From the NCBI GenBank assembly GCA_000146855.1, contig GL405246.1, forward strand, positions 1,184,442 through 1,219,331: a DNA stretch of 34,890 bases. Direction: 5' to 3'. Of this stretch, positions 6,213-15,394 are shown one piece after another. The DNA comes from [Eubacterium] yurii subsp. margaretiae ATCC 43715. GTDB taxonomy: Bacteria; Bacillota; Clostridia; Peptostreptococcales; Filifactoraceae. Within the stretch, counting starts at the first letter, position 1, and each line of letters opens with the position of its first letter. Position numbers and translations under genes: made by a program. The notes under the pieces were generated by a model that worked only from the letters and a program-made list of their open reading frames with translations, did not search any database and was not told the origin of the DNA.

Positions 6213-8539
6213 AGGCTGTATTTTCCACTAATTAGATATTTTTCCTCAAAATCTTTACCGTTGGTAGGTTTTCCATAATAAAATCCTTGTATTTGTCCAC
6301 AGCCTACATCTTTTAATATATCAAGCTGTTTCTTTGTTTCAACACCTTCAGCTATAGTATTAAGATCAAGACTGTCAGCCATTTTTATTATAGCGTGAAC
6401 AAGGTTGCTGTTTTTATCCTGATATGAAAGAGTATCTATAAGTTCCTTTGCTATTTTTAATCTATTTAATTTAAAACTGTTGATGTAGTTAAGTGATGAA
6501 TATCCGGTACCAAAGTCGTCAAGACTCACATTTATGCCCAAGTAATTTAATTTTTCGAACGTATCTATTGTAGAAGAATCTATATTTATCATTGTCATCT
6601 CAGTAATTTCAAAATCCAGCCACGAAGGCTTTACATTAGTTGTCGAAATAAAGTTTGCTATTTCTTTTATAAAGTTGTACATGCAAAAATACTTAGGAGA
6701 AATATTAATTGACATAGACAGATTTGAATTGTATGTTACATTCCACTTTTCTATCATTCTAAATGACTGTTCAATTGTCCATTTAGTAATCTTTACGATA
6801 GTTCCGGTATTTTCTGCTATAGGTATGAATTCCATAGGGGTGACATACCCTAGAATAGGCGAGTTCCATCTAATCAATGCTTCCATACCAAGAACTTCAT
6901 CACCGTCTATAGAAAACTGAGGTTGAAATTCCATGAAAAATTCTTTATCATAATCTATAATTTTAAGCAAAGATTCAATATTTGCCATTCTTAACATATG
7001 TTGAGAAATTTCATCATCATAAAGTTTATAATTCTTATTTTCTTCAAAATCTTCCTTAGCCATCTTACATGCATATTCAGCATTTTTAAGAAGATTGTTA
7101 TAAGAAGAGTCGCAATAACTACATCCGATTGCTACAGAAATCTTATGAATTTTGTCATCTAACTCTATATTTGAGATACTGTCACTAATTTTTTTAGCAG
7201 TTTTTTCTAATTTATCAACATCACAACTCTTATCTTTAATTAAAATCACGAATTCATTTGAATCGGTACGAAAAACCATGTCATGACAAAATTCTTTTCT
7301 TAAAGTATGAGCTATAGTTCTTAAAATATTGTCCGCAACTATATGTCCCGAGATATAATTGATGTTTTTAAATCTTATTACATCAATCATGTATAAAACG
7401 ACAAAGGTCCCTTCTAAAGATTCATTAGAGTCTAAAATTTCAGTCAAATATGACCTTGAACCAATCCCTGTTAAAGAGTCTGTATTGATATAGTTTAATA
7501 GTTTATGATTCGTATTTTCAAGCTCATTTGTTCTTTCCGATATTTTTTTCTCAAGTTCTAAAGCCATTTCCTTATTAATTCTAAGCAGCTCATCTTTTTT
7601 TAATTTTTCCTTGTGTGACAAATTCAAAAACAGGTAAATTACAACTATAGTAAAAATAGTAAATGAATCATATCTGTTTATAATTCCTGTAGATGTCAAG
7701 ATTATGTTCAATATGAACAAAATACAAAAGCTATACATTATAAGTTTATCACTACCATAGTTTAGTGCTTTCTCATTTTGAATTTTAAAAGAAAAGCCTC
7801 CATTGGAAGATTCCAAACTTACGGATAGAGCAAAAAACACATGTGGAATAATGTAGAAAAAGTCAAAAATTGCATCTTCATTATAAATTCCAACTATTTT
7901 TTGATATACATAAATATAATCTACAATTAAAAATATAATTATAGCAGTAATATTTATCTTAACGATAGGATTATCAAACTTTTGTCTAAAAGTATAAATA
8001 ATAATTATAACTGCCATAGATATTATTGTATCTAAAAATAAGGTTATTGTCACCGTATTTATAGATTCAAGAGAAAAGTCAAAATCAGAAAATATTGACG
8101 ACAATATAGGCCTTGCTATATAATACACTGTAAAAGACACGGCAAAAAAATCTATGGCAAATTGTCTCTTATCCATAAATTTCATATTCAAGAATATAAC
8201 GGAAATTACAATTATGGCTACAAAAAATGACTCCATCGAATATGACAAATCTTTCAAATATCGTAAGTAAGTGAACTTAGTGTCAAAGTATTTTTGTAAA
8301 AGCCAAAAAATAGTAGAACTCAAGTAAGCTATATTATATAAAAGAACAAGAAAATACAAATATTTTCTATTTTTAGATATGTTTTTCATATTAAATAACG
8401 TAGTTATTGCAATCAATAGAATACATGTTATAGATGCAATAGTAGCTACTATATTTTTGTTAATAAAAACTGAAAAAGCATATACAATAGTCAATATAAA
8501 AATGTTAATCAGCATTAACTTTTTAGTTTTAAAATTCAT
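6203..8539 (-). CDS. Membrane GGDEF-EAL protein, probable c-di-GMP phosphodiesterase
   Basis: The 778 residues begin with about nine membrane segments (residues 8-305), a likely sensor. A coiled-coil linker follows (about 308-350), then a GGDEF domain (about 350-510, opening TDSLTGIGSRSYL) and an EAL domain (about 525-770). The GGDEF active-site motif reads DSNEF (426-430), so cyclase activity is unlikely. The EAL side keeps GMEALIRW (Glu553), NISPKYF (Asn612), FEITE (Glu644), DDFGTGYSSL (Asp674/675), Lys695, AEGVE (Glu731) and QGFYYGKP (Gln751). The usual LKID reads LKIA (Ala697), a possible weakness. The likely activity is c-di-GMP hydrolysis; a pure sensor role is possible. It stands alone, convergent with rplL. 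A TATAAT on the minus strand at 8588-8583 is a possible -10 without a good -35. Confidence 0.92.
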   Translation of the reverse strand: MNFKTKKLMLINIFILTIVYAFSVFINKNIVATIASITCILLIAITTLFNMKNISKNRKYLYFLVLLYNIAYLSSTIFWLLQKYFDTKFTYLRYLKDLSYSMESFFVAIIVISVIFLNMKFMDKRQFAIDFFAVSFTVYYIARPILSSIFSDFDFSLESINTVTITLFLDTIISMAVIIIIYTFRQKFDNPIVKINITAIIIFLIVDYIYVYQKIVGIYNEDAIFDFFYIIPHVFFALSVSLESSNGGFSFKIQNEKALNYGSDKLIMYSFCILFILNIILTSTGIINRYDSFTIFTIVVIYLFLNLSHKEKLKKDELLRINKEMALELEKKISERTNELENTNHKLLNYINTDSLTGIGSRSYLTEILDSNESLEGTFVVLYMIDVIRFKNINYISGHIVADNILRTIAHTLRKEFCHDMVFRTDSNEFVILIKDKSCDVDKLEKTAKKISDSISNIELDDKIHKISVAIGCSYCDSSYNNLLKNAEYACKMAKEDFEENKNYKLYDDEISQHMLRMANIESLLKIIDYDKEFFMEFQPQFSIDGDEVLGMEALIRWNSPILGYVTPMEFIPIAENTGTIVKITKWTIEQSFRMIEKWNVTYNSNLSMSINISPKYFCMYNFIKEIANFISTTNVKPSWLDFEITEMTMINIDSSTIDTFEKLNYLGINVSLDDFGTGYSSLNYINSFKLNRLKIAKELIDTLSYQDKNSNLVHAIIKMADSLDLNTIAEGVETKKQLDILKDVGCGQIQGFYYGKPTNGKDFEEKYLISGKYSLKK

Positions 8540-8975
8540 AAAAATTTACCTACAAAATCTCAAAATAAACAATATTTAATAGATTATAACATAAATAATA
8601 CGAAAATACCATACAAATTTTATATATATCTAAAAATAAATATTATTAGATATATTTTTGTTATATTTAAAATAAACTCTTATAGATATATTATCGTCAC
8701 ATAAGAGAAATAGTAAAAGTATATTTCTAAAAAAACTATACAAAATTACATTTTAAGTTTATAATTATACAAATATTTTCTATAGCTAATATTTCTACTT
8801 ATAATTTTGATTATAATTAATTTGTGATAGTATCAAAATGATTAGTAAATTCAATTACTATACTTTTAAACTTAGTTTATATTTGTATATCTAATTTCAT
8901 ATTTAGATACGTTATAACTTTAATATTATTACCGAAATAATTTTTAAATTTTTTTAAAATATAGGGAGGATTACT
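8540..8975. other. A/T-rich divergent intergenic region
   Basis: These 436 bases separate the starts of the minus-strand EAL gene and the + strand aminotransferase, so both promoters should lie here. TATAAT-like hexamers are frequent (for example 8800-8805, 8812-8817 and 8588-8583 on the minus strand), but none has a persuasive -35 partner. A 10-bp inverted repeat (8624-8633 with 8646-8655, 12-base loop) is present and could be a weak hairpin or an operator. I see no small ORF with a ribosome site, no tRNA and no recognisable riboswitch. Confidence 0.5.
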
Positions 8976-10151
8976 ATGATATCTGAAAAAGCTAAGAATA
9001 TATCTCCATCTATAACTATGGAGATAGCTGGAAAAGTAGCTGAGATGATTAAAAACGGGGAAAAGATAGTCAATTTGACAATAGGAGAACCTGATTTCTT
9101 TACACCTGCATATGCAAAACTTTCAGGAATTGCTGCAATAACTAACAACATTACAAAATATGATGTTGCAAGCGGAAATATGGAGCTTAAAAAAGCAATT
9201 TGCGAAAAACTTAAGGAAGAAAATGATTTAAGTTATGATGTAAGTCAAATAGTCGTTTCAAATGGAGCAAAACAGGCAATAACAAATGCGGCTTTTGCAG
9301 TTCTCAATCCAGGTGATGAGGTATTAATACCTACACCTTGTTGGGTTAGTTATCCTGAGATTGTAAAGCTTACCGGTGCAAAACCAGTAATGGTAAAAAC
9401 TAGAAAAGAAAATTCATTTAAACTCACTATTGATGATGTAAAACCATATATAAATCAAAAGACAAAGATGGTAATCCTAACAAATCCTAATAATCCAACA
9501 GGAGCTGTGTTTACAAAAGATGAACTTAGTACTCTTTGCGAGTTTTTTACTGAAAATAACATAACAATAATGTCGGATGAGATATATGAGTCTATAAATT
9601 TTGACTTTGATTTTGTAAGTGTAGCCTCATTGTCACAAAAAATATATGATAATACAATTTTGATTAACGGATTTAGTAAGTCAGCGTCTATGACAGGATG
9701 GAGACTTGGCTACAGTGCGACAAGCAAAGAATTGGCAAAGGCAATAGGAAGTATACAATCTCATTTGACAGCACACCCAAGCACTATTTCTCAACAAGCA
9801 GGTATAGCTGCAATAAGACAATGTAAAAATGATGTTAAGATAATGAGACAAACTTATAAAGAGAGAAGAGATTATATAGCAGAGTTTTTCAAAAAATGGG
9901 GAAAACTTGACATAATATATCCTCAAGGAGCATTTTATGTTTTCATTGATATTTCGCCATTAAAAGATAAACTCAAAGGTCAGTATTTATCTCTTGATTT
10001 TTGTAATGGAATTTTAAGTAAAGAAAATGTGGCGCTTGTTCCAGGGCAGGGCTTTTTTGAAGATAATTTTGTAAGACTAAGCTATGCGTCTAGTATGGAA
10101 ACGATAAAAGAAGGTTTGGAAAGAATTAAAAAATATACTGAAAGTTTATGA
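8976..10151 (+). CDS. Class I/II PLP-dependent aminotransferase, aspartate aminotransferase-like
   Basis: Cytoplasmic fold-type I transaminase of 391 residues. The PLP lysine is Lys235 in NGFSKSASMTGWRLGY. Other cofactor and substrate residues are the NPNNPTG loop (170-176), DEIY (Asp201, Tyr204) and the C-terminal carboxylate-binding Arg367 (FVRLSYASS). The N-terminal NLTIGEPDFFTPAY matches subgroup Ib aspartate aminotransferases. The amino-acid specificity cannot be read from the sequence, so aspartate, aromatic or alanine substrates all remain possible and I withhold a symbol. AGGGAGGATTACT gives a strong ribosome site. It is monocistronic, with an A/T-rich gap before it and a hairpin after it. 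Confidence 0.93.
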   Translation: MISEKAKNISPSITMEIAGKVAEMIKNGEKIVNLTIGEPDFFTPAYAKLSGIAAITNNITKYDVASGNMELKKAICEKLKEENDLSYDVSQIVVSNGAKQAITNAAFAVLNPGDEVLIPTPCWVSYPEIVKLTGAKPVMVKTRKENSFKLTIDDVKPYINQKTKMVILTNPNNPTGAVFTKDELSTLCEFFTENNITIMSDEIYESINFDFDFVSVASLSQKIYDNTILINGFSKSASMTGWRLGYSATSKELAKAIGSIQSHLTAHPSTISQQAGIAAIRQCKNDVKIMRQTYKERRDYIAEFFKKWGKLDIIYPQGAFYVFIDISPLKDKLKGQYLSLDFCNGILSKENVALVPGQGFFEDNFVRLSYASSMETIKEGLERIKKYTESL

Positions 10152-10168
10152 TTATTCCAATATATGCA

Positions 10169-10200
10169 ATGTCAATGCCTATATTGACATATTTGTTTTT
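10169..10200 (+). terminator. Intrinsic terminator after the aminotransferase
   Basis: An 8-bp perfect stem (10169-10176 with 10183-10190), a 6-base loop and a T-rich tail ATTTGTTTTT. It starts 17 bases after the stop codon. The stem is short, so efficiency may be moderate. Confidence 0.6.
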
Positions 10201-10304
10201 ATTGACTACATCTTAAAATAAAAATATGAATTTTCGTGAAAACATTAAGTATCTAGATAGTTTAGCAGACAATTTTAAATTAAAGACTATAATTAATTAG
10301 TGTT

Positions 10305-10347
10305 TAAAAGGAAGTATATGACATTAATTTGTATTTACTTCCTTTTA
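10305..10347. repeat. 12-bp perfect inverted repeat in the aminotransferase-DUF2232 gap
   Basis: TAAAAGGAAGTA (10305-10316) pairs perfectly with TACTTCCTTTTA (10336-10347) across a 19-base loop. No T run follows beyond the stem, so it is not a typical terminator in the + direction. A TATAAT at 10288-10293 lies just upstream without a good -35. The remainder of the 10201-10519 stretch shows nothing I can support. Confidence 0.55.
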
Positions 10348-10519
10348 GCGTTAAAAATCCTTAAACTTCAATTTGAATTTTATTACTAATTTCTAAAGTT
10401 TTAAAATCTTGTTTACATAAATAATTTTTTGGCTTTTTATTTAGTAGCTTGACTTAGAATTATTTTTAAAAAACTTTTATTTTTTTACATAATTGCAAAT
10501 TGTTGAATTAAATTCAAAA

Positions 10520-10548
10520 TTGAATTTTTACAAAAAATATGGTATAAT
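10520..10548 (+). promoter_or_regulatory. Sigma-A-type extended -10 promoter for DUF2232-gdpP-rplI-dnaB
   Basis: TTGAAT (10520-10525), a 17-base spacer and a perfect TATAAT (10543-10548) preceded by TGg. The first gene starts 77 bases downstream. This is the only clear promoter before the four-gene block. Confidence 0.8.
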
Positions 10549-10625
10549 CACAAGATATGTCCATAGGGTTACGTTTATAATTTTAATTGTAAACAACAAA
10601 GAAATAAGTATAAAACGAGGAATAT

Positions 10626-11555
10626 ATGGAAAGTAACAAACCTAATTCATTAAGAATAGTGGCACTTACACTTATAGCTACTATTTTATTTATTATATTT
10701 AGTCTGTTTCCTACATTAAGAATTATTGTTTTTTGCATAGGAGCGACTTTTATTTGTATATCATATCTGTCAAAGATGCCTCAGCATACTATCATATCTT
10801 TAATTATTTATACTTTAGTTGTATTTATATTAGATGGAGAACAAATTGCTGTAGTGCAGATAACGACTTTAATTATACCTTCTATAATTTTAGGATATTT
10901 TTTGAAAAATAATAAGTATAAAGAGATTGACTATATAATTCCTACAATGCTTACAGCTATCGCAATGATGTATTTTTTCAAAAGTAATGTTAAGCCTTCA
11001 GATTGGGAAAATATAGAAAAATATCTTAAATTGAGTATCAACAGTATGCCTGATTCAGGCTTAGTTTTAACTGATAGTTATATAAGTGACATGATAAAGA
11101 CTATTAAGGATTTGATGCCTGCACTTATTATAATTTTTGCAATGACATATAATATTTTTAGCAAGTATATGGCAACTTCAATTATAAGGAGTTTTCAACC
11201 TGATAATATTGAAATACCAAGATTTAGACAGTTTTATGTACCAAGAGAACTTGGGCTTTTGTTTGTTGTAATCTACTTTGGGGTGAATGTTCTTAGTTTT
11301 ACAAAGGTAATTACTGATACATCAGCTCAAAATGTAGTGCTGAATGTAATGTATGTACTGAGTTTTGCATTAGCGTTTCAAGGTTTGGCAGTATTGATAT
11401 TTGTTGCAGGTAATCTTAGATTTAAAGTATTTAGATTAGTTGTGTTATTGATATCTTATATAATGTTCTTTTTTTTAAACCCACCACTTGTGATTATAGC
11501 TTTGTTAGATATTTTCCTTGATGTAAGAAAATTGGGATTTAGGAGGTCGAAATGA
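10626..11555 (+). CDS. DUF2232 (YybS-like) membrane protein
   Basis: An integral membrane protein of 309 residues with about eight hydrophobic segments, few charged residues and a short basic C-terminus (DVRKLGFRRSK). I identify it by topology and by position: YybS/DUF2232 proteins sit directly before gdpP, rplI and the replicative helicase in many Firmicutes. Its function is not known to me; an S-component-like or cell-envelope role is only conjecture. ATG 10626 follows ACGAGG. Its end overlaps the gdpP start by four bases (ATGA), a sign of translational coupling. Confidence 0.82.
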   Translation: MESNKPNSLRIVALTLIATILFIIFSLFPTLRIIVFCIGATFICISYLSKMPQHTIISLIIYTLVVFILDGEQIAVVQITTLIIPSIILGYFLKNNKYKEIDYIIPTMLTAIAMMYFFKSNVKPSDWENIEKYLKLSINSMPDSGLVLTDSYISDMIKTIKDLMPALIIIFAMTYNIFSKYMATSIIRSFQPDNIEIPRFRQFYVPRELGLLFVVIYFGVNVLSFTKVITDTSAQNVVLNVMYVLSFALAFQGLAVLIFVAGNLRFKVFRLVVLLISYIMFFFLNPPLVIIALLDIFLDVRKLGFRRSK

Positions 11556-13543
11556 CCAATAAGCTGAGATTCAACTTCCCTGAGATAAAGCTCTACTGGA
11601 TTGTAATAGCGGTATATTGTGGAATTATCACATATTATGATAGGTATATTGGTATTTTTAGCATTGCATTACTAATTTATCTTATATATTACAATTCAAG
11701 AGTGATGATGTATAAGAATAATGATTTTTTGATAGATCTTAAAAATCTAAGTATAGACATGGATGAAATTACAAAACAGACCATGTTGAATTTTCCGGTA
11801 GCTTTTTGCATTATCAACAATGCAGGCAAAATACAATGGAATAATAGTAAGATGGCATTGGCTTTGTCAAATGACAATCTTATTGATATGGATATTTCTG
11901 ATATCTTAGACGTGGATTTAGCAAAAAAGCTTTCAGAAAATACAGAAGTTTTTTTTGAGTATAAAGATTATGTAATAAATGATAAACACTATAAGATACA
12001 GGTTATAGATGTAAGTAAAAAGCAAAAGATAAAAAAATATGCCGTTTATTTTTTTGACATAAATGAAGAGTTTAATATATGGGAACAATACAACAATATT
12101 AAACCTGTAATTACATTTATTCAAGTGGATAATTTTGATGAGGTGCTCAACTCTTCTGCAGATGATTTCAAACCTTTACTTGAGGCTGATATTGAAAGAA
12201 GAATAAGGTATTGGCTTGAGAGGAAAGATGGGATTTTTACAAAATTATCAAAAGACAAGTACTTTTGTATTTTTCATGAACCAATGCTCAAAGTTGCAGA
12301 AGAAGAAAAATTCAATGTTTTGGATGACTTAAGAGAGATTGAGATGTCTAATACTATTCCTGTAACATTGTCAATAGGTGTGTCAACTTATGAAAAATCT
12401 CTTATGAATACTTATAAAAATGCTATATCTGCCCTTGACATGGCGCTTGGAAGAGGTGGAGATCAAGCTGTTTGCAAGTTGCACGAAAGAACCATATTCT
12501 ATGGAGGAAAGACAAAATCAGTAGAAAAAAGAACGAGAGTTCGTGCAAGGATTGTAGGTAGATCTATGAGAGATTTATTTGAAAAAGCGGATAATATATT
12601 GATAATGGGGCATACTTATCCTGATTTGGATTCTCTTGGTTCTTGTATGGGTGTGTACTCTATAGCTCAAGTATTGAACAAAGAAGCAAAGGTAGTACTT
12701 GAAAAATCAAATAAATCCATAGAAACTTTATTTGATAAGATTAAAAAGACTGAAGGATATGAAAATATTTTTATAACTCACAATGAAGCGGATTTGCTCA
12801 TAAATGAAAATACAGTGCTTGTTGTGGTCGACACTCATAAGGCAAGTATAAGTGAATATCCACAATTAGTTGAAAAGATAGACAATATAATGATGATAGA
12901 TCATCATAGAAGAGGAATGGAATTTTTGGAAAAAGCCAATATCATATATCATGAAACTTATGTATCATCAGCAAGTGAGATGGTTACAGAGCTTATTCAA
13001 TATGTAGAAGATGATGCCAAGATTGATACTATCACAGCTGAAGCATTACTTGCAGGTATTACTCTGGATACTAAAAACTTCGCATTTAAAACAGGAGTTA
13101 GGACATTTGAAGCGGCTGCATTCTTAAGAAAAAATGGCGCAGATCCTATTGAAGTTAAGAAATTATTTCAAGGGGATTATGAGAGTTTCTTACTTAGAGC
13201 AAATTGTATACAAAATGCTAAGATTATTGAAGAGAAGGTTGCAATATCTTCTTATGGCAAAAAAGTTGCAAATCCATCTCTTACAGCATCTCAAATAGCA
13301 GACGAACTGCTTAATATACGTGGAGTTCAAGCTAGCTTTGTAATTATTGAAGGACTTAACGATGTAATACAGGTATCTGCACGTTCATTAGAAAAGATAA
13401 ACGTTCAGATAATAATGGAAATGCTAGGCGGAGGCGGACATATAGACATGGCGGCTACACAGATAAAAAACAGCACATTGGAAGAAGTTATAACAATGGT
13501 TGAAGAGGCTGTAGAAAAATATTTTGAAGAAGAGAATAATTGA
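11552..13543 (+). CDS. gdpP: c-di-AMP phosphodiesterase GdpP (DHH/DHHA1)
   Basis: The 663 residues give the full GdpP layout: two membrane segments (about 13-48), a PAS-like domain (about 70-155), a degenerate GGDEF domain (about 180-310) with LSKDKYFCIF where the motif would be, then the DHH domain (about 340-500) and DHHA1 (about 560-660). Catalytic DHH elements are GHTYPDLDS (His354, Asp358, Asp360), Asp427 in VVVDTHK, Asp450-His451-His452 in MMIDHHRRG, and Asp506 in LDTKNF. DHHA1 ends with MLGGGGHIDMAA. In known GdpP proteins this domain pair hydrolyses c-di-AMP to pApA. The ribosome site GGAGG lies within the upstream gene; rplI follows after 15 bases. Confidence 0.95.
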   Translation: MTNKLRFNFPEIKLYWIVIAVYCGIITYYDRYIGIFSIALLIYLIYYNSRVMMYKNNDFLIDLKNLSIDMDEITKQTMLNFPVAFCIINNAGKIQWNNSKMALALSNDNLIDMDISDILDVDLAKKLSENTEVFFEYKDYVINDKHYKIQVIDVSKKQKIKKYAVYFFDINEEFNIWEQYNNIKPVITFIQVDNFDEVLNSSADDFKPLLEADIERRIRYWLERKDGIFTKLSKDKYFCIFHEPMLKVAEEEKFNVLDDLREIEMSNTIPVTLSIGVSTYEKSLMNTYKNAISALDMALGRGGDQAVCKLHERTIFYGGKTKSVEKRTRVRARIVGRSMRDLFEKADNILIMGHTYPDLDSLGSCMGVYSIAQVLNKEAKVVLEKSNKSIETLFDKIKKTEGYENIFITHNEADLLINENTVLVVVDTHKASISEYPQLVEKIDNIMMIDHHRRGMEFLEKANIIYHETYVSSASEMVTELIQYVEDDAKIDTITAEALLAGITLDTKNFAFKTGVRTFEAAAFLRKNGADPIEVKKLFQGDYESFLLRANCIQNAKIIEEKVAISSYGKKVANPSLTASQIADELLNIRGVQASFVIIEGLNDVIQVSARSLEKINVQIIMEMLGGGGHIDMAATQIKNSTLEEVITMVEEAVEKYFEEENN

Positions 13544-13558
13544 TAATGGAGGATAAGC

Positions 13559-14008
13559 ATGAAAGTAATTTTATTAAAAGATGTAAAAGGAATTGGAAAA
13601 GTTGGAGATGTAAAAGAGGTATCAGACGGTTATGCAAGAAATATGCTTTTTCCTAAAGGTTTGGCACAAGAAGCTTCCAAACAAAATATAAACTTGTTGA
13701 ATCAAAAAAACAGTTCTAAACAACATAAATTGGATATTGAAAAACAGGAAGCTCTTGAAATTAAATCAAAGCTTGAAAATGAAACTTTGGTAATCAAGGC
13801 GAAAGCCGGTGAAGGTCAAAGATTATTTGGTTCTATTACTACAAAAGACATAGAGGATGAATTAAAAAAGCAAAAAAATATAAGTATAGATAAGAAAAAG
13901 ATAGATATGAAAGAGCCAATAAAAATGATTGGAACATTTACTGTAAAATTGAAACTTTTTACTGAAGTAAGTTGCGATTTAAAAATAGAAGTCGAAGAGA
14001 TAAAATAA
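13559..14008 (+). CDS. rplI: 50S ribosomal protein L9
   Basis: A 149-residue two-domain protein of the large subunit. The N-terminal domain opens [20 protein letters not shown] and contains [14 protein letters not shown], the RNA-binding signature. A long connecting helix and a C-terminal domain follow ([11 protein letters not shown]). GGAGGATAAGC precedes the ATG. It is flanked by gdpP and dnaB, the conserved Firmicute arrangement. Confidence 0.97.
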   Translation: MKVILLKDVKGIGKVGDVKEVSDGYARNMLFPKGLAQEASKQNINLLNQKNSSKQHKLDIEKQEALEIKSKLENETLVIKAKAGEGQRLFGSITTKDIEDELKKQKNISIDKKKIDMKEPIKMIGTFTVKLKLFTEVSCDLKIEVEEIK

Positions 14009-14032
14009 GTTTTTGAAGCGGGAGAAAATTGT

Positions 14033-15379
14033 ATGGAAAATAATAGTCGAGTAAATCCGACTGAAATGGACTTAGAAAGTATCACAATCTCACAAAAGGC
14101 TGAGCAATCGGTACTTGGATCCATACTTATATCAAATGATTCAATAACTGAAATATCAAGTATACTAAACTGTGAAGATTTTTACTATACTGCTCACAAG
14201 ACGATTTATTCGGTAATGTTAGAACTGTTTAAGGAAAGTATACCGATAGACTTATTGACATTGACAGAAAAAATAAGAAGTATATCAAATTTGGAAGATG
14301 TAGGCGGATATTCTTATATAGCAAAACTTCCTTCTACTACTGATTACACACAAAATGTTGAGTCATATGCAAAAATAGTAAAAGAAAAGTCAAAGTTAAG
14401 ACAGATAGTCAATGCCTGTAACAAAATTATCGGGGAAGCAAACTCTGGAAAGACAGTTGACGAAGTCCTTGAGATGTCTGAAAAAACTATGTTTGATATT
14501 TCAAATGAAAGTAATACCAAGTCGCTAAGACATATCAAGAATGTATTGATGTCTACTTATGACGTAATTGAACAAAACTATAAGAATAAGGGTAGCATGA
14601 CAGGGCTTGATACAGGGTTTATTGATTTGAACTATATAACAAATGGCCTTCAAAGGACGGATTTGATTGTAGTTGGAGCAAGACCTGCTGTAGGGAAAAC
14701 AGCCTTTGCTCTCAATCTTGCAAACAATGCTGCAAAAAAAGGTGCAAAAGTTGCAGTATTTTCTCTTGAAATGGCAGATACTCAATTGGCATTAAGACTA
14801 TTGGCTGCTGAATGTAAGGTAGAGCTTGGAAAGCTCAAAAGTGGTGAGCTTGAAGAAGAAGACTGGATGAAAATTGTAAATTCAATATCGGTAATTGCTG
14901 ATAATAATATCTATGTCAATCAGACAGCAAACATCAACCTTGTGGAAATAAGATCTCAGTGTAGAAAACTTAAGATGCAACAAGGGCTTGATATGATTGT
15001 AATAGATTATATTCAGCTTATGCTTCCGGAGTCTAACTCTGAAAATAGGCAACAAGAAATATCAAAGATATCAAGAGGACTTAAGATACTAGCAAAGGAG
15101 CTAAACTGTGTCATTGTGGCATTATCGCAGGTATCAAGAGCGTCAGAAAATAGATCCGATCATAAGCCCAGACTTTCTGATCTTAGGGAATCCGGAGCAA
15201 TAGAGCAGGATGCGGATATTGTAATGTTTTTGTATAGAGATGAGCTGTTCAATGAAGAAACTGAAAAGAAAAATATAACAGAAGTAATAATTGCGAAGCA
15301 TAGAAACGGAGAAATAGGAACTGTAGAATTGGTATGGAACGGAAAATATCAATTACTTTTGGATTTAGAGAACTATTAA
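14033..15379 (+). CDS. dnaB: Replicative DNA helicase (DnaB family)
   Basis: Hexameric 5'-3' helicase of the replication fork; Bacillus calls this gene dnaC. The 448 residues comprise an N-terminal primase-binding domain (QKAEQSVLGSILIS) and a RecA-like motor. Walker A is GARPAVGKT (215-223), followed by FSLEM, and Walker B is MIVIDYIQLM (321-330). LSDLRESGAIEQDADIVMFLYR is split here only to note LRESGAIEQDADI (384-396), with the DnaB arginine-finger region near the C-terminus. No intein interrupts it. GGGAG sits 8-12 bases before the ATG. The antiporter gene starts 16 bases after its stop. Confidence 0.97.
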   Translation: MENNSRVNPTEMDLESITISQKAEQSVLGSILISNDSITEISSILNCEDFYYTAHKTIYSVMLELFKESIPIDLLTLTEKIRSISNLEDVGGYSYIAKLPSTTDYTQNVESYAKIVKEKSKLRQIVNACNKIIGEANSGKTVDEVLEMSEKTMFDISNESNTKSLRHIKNVLMSTYDVIEQNYKNKGSMTGLDTGFIDLNYITNGLQRTDLIVVGARPAVGKTAFALNLANNAAKKGAKVAVFSLEMADTQLALRLLAAECKVELGKLKSGELEEEDWMKIVNSISVIADNNIYVNQTANINLVEIRSQCRKLKMQQGLDMIVIDYIQLMLPESNSENRQQEISKISRGLKILAKELNCVIVALSQVSRASENRSDHKPRLSDLRESGAIEQDADIVMFLYRDELFNEETEKKNITEVIIAKHRNGEIGTVELVWNGKYQLLLDLENY

Positions 15380-15394
15380 AGCGGTGATAATTAC

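Noticed and set aside
8624..8655. Inverted repeat followed by TTTT as a terminator
   Set aside because: The stem is almost all A/T, there is no gene ending nearby on the + strand, and it sits between two divergent starts.
8800..8836. Promoter for the aminotransferase from clustered TATAAT boxes
   Set aside because: None has a credible -35 at 16-18 bases; such hexamers arise often in this base composition.
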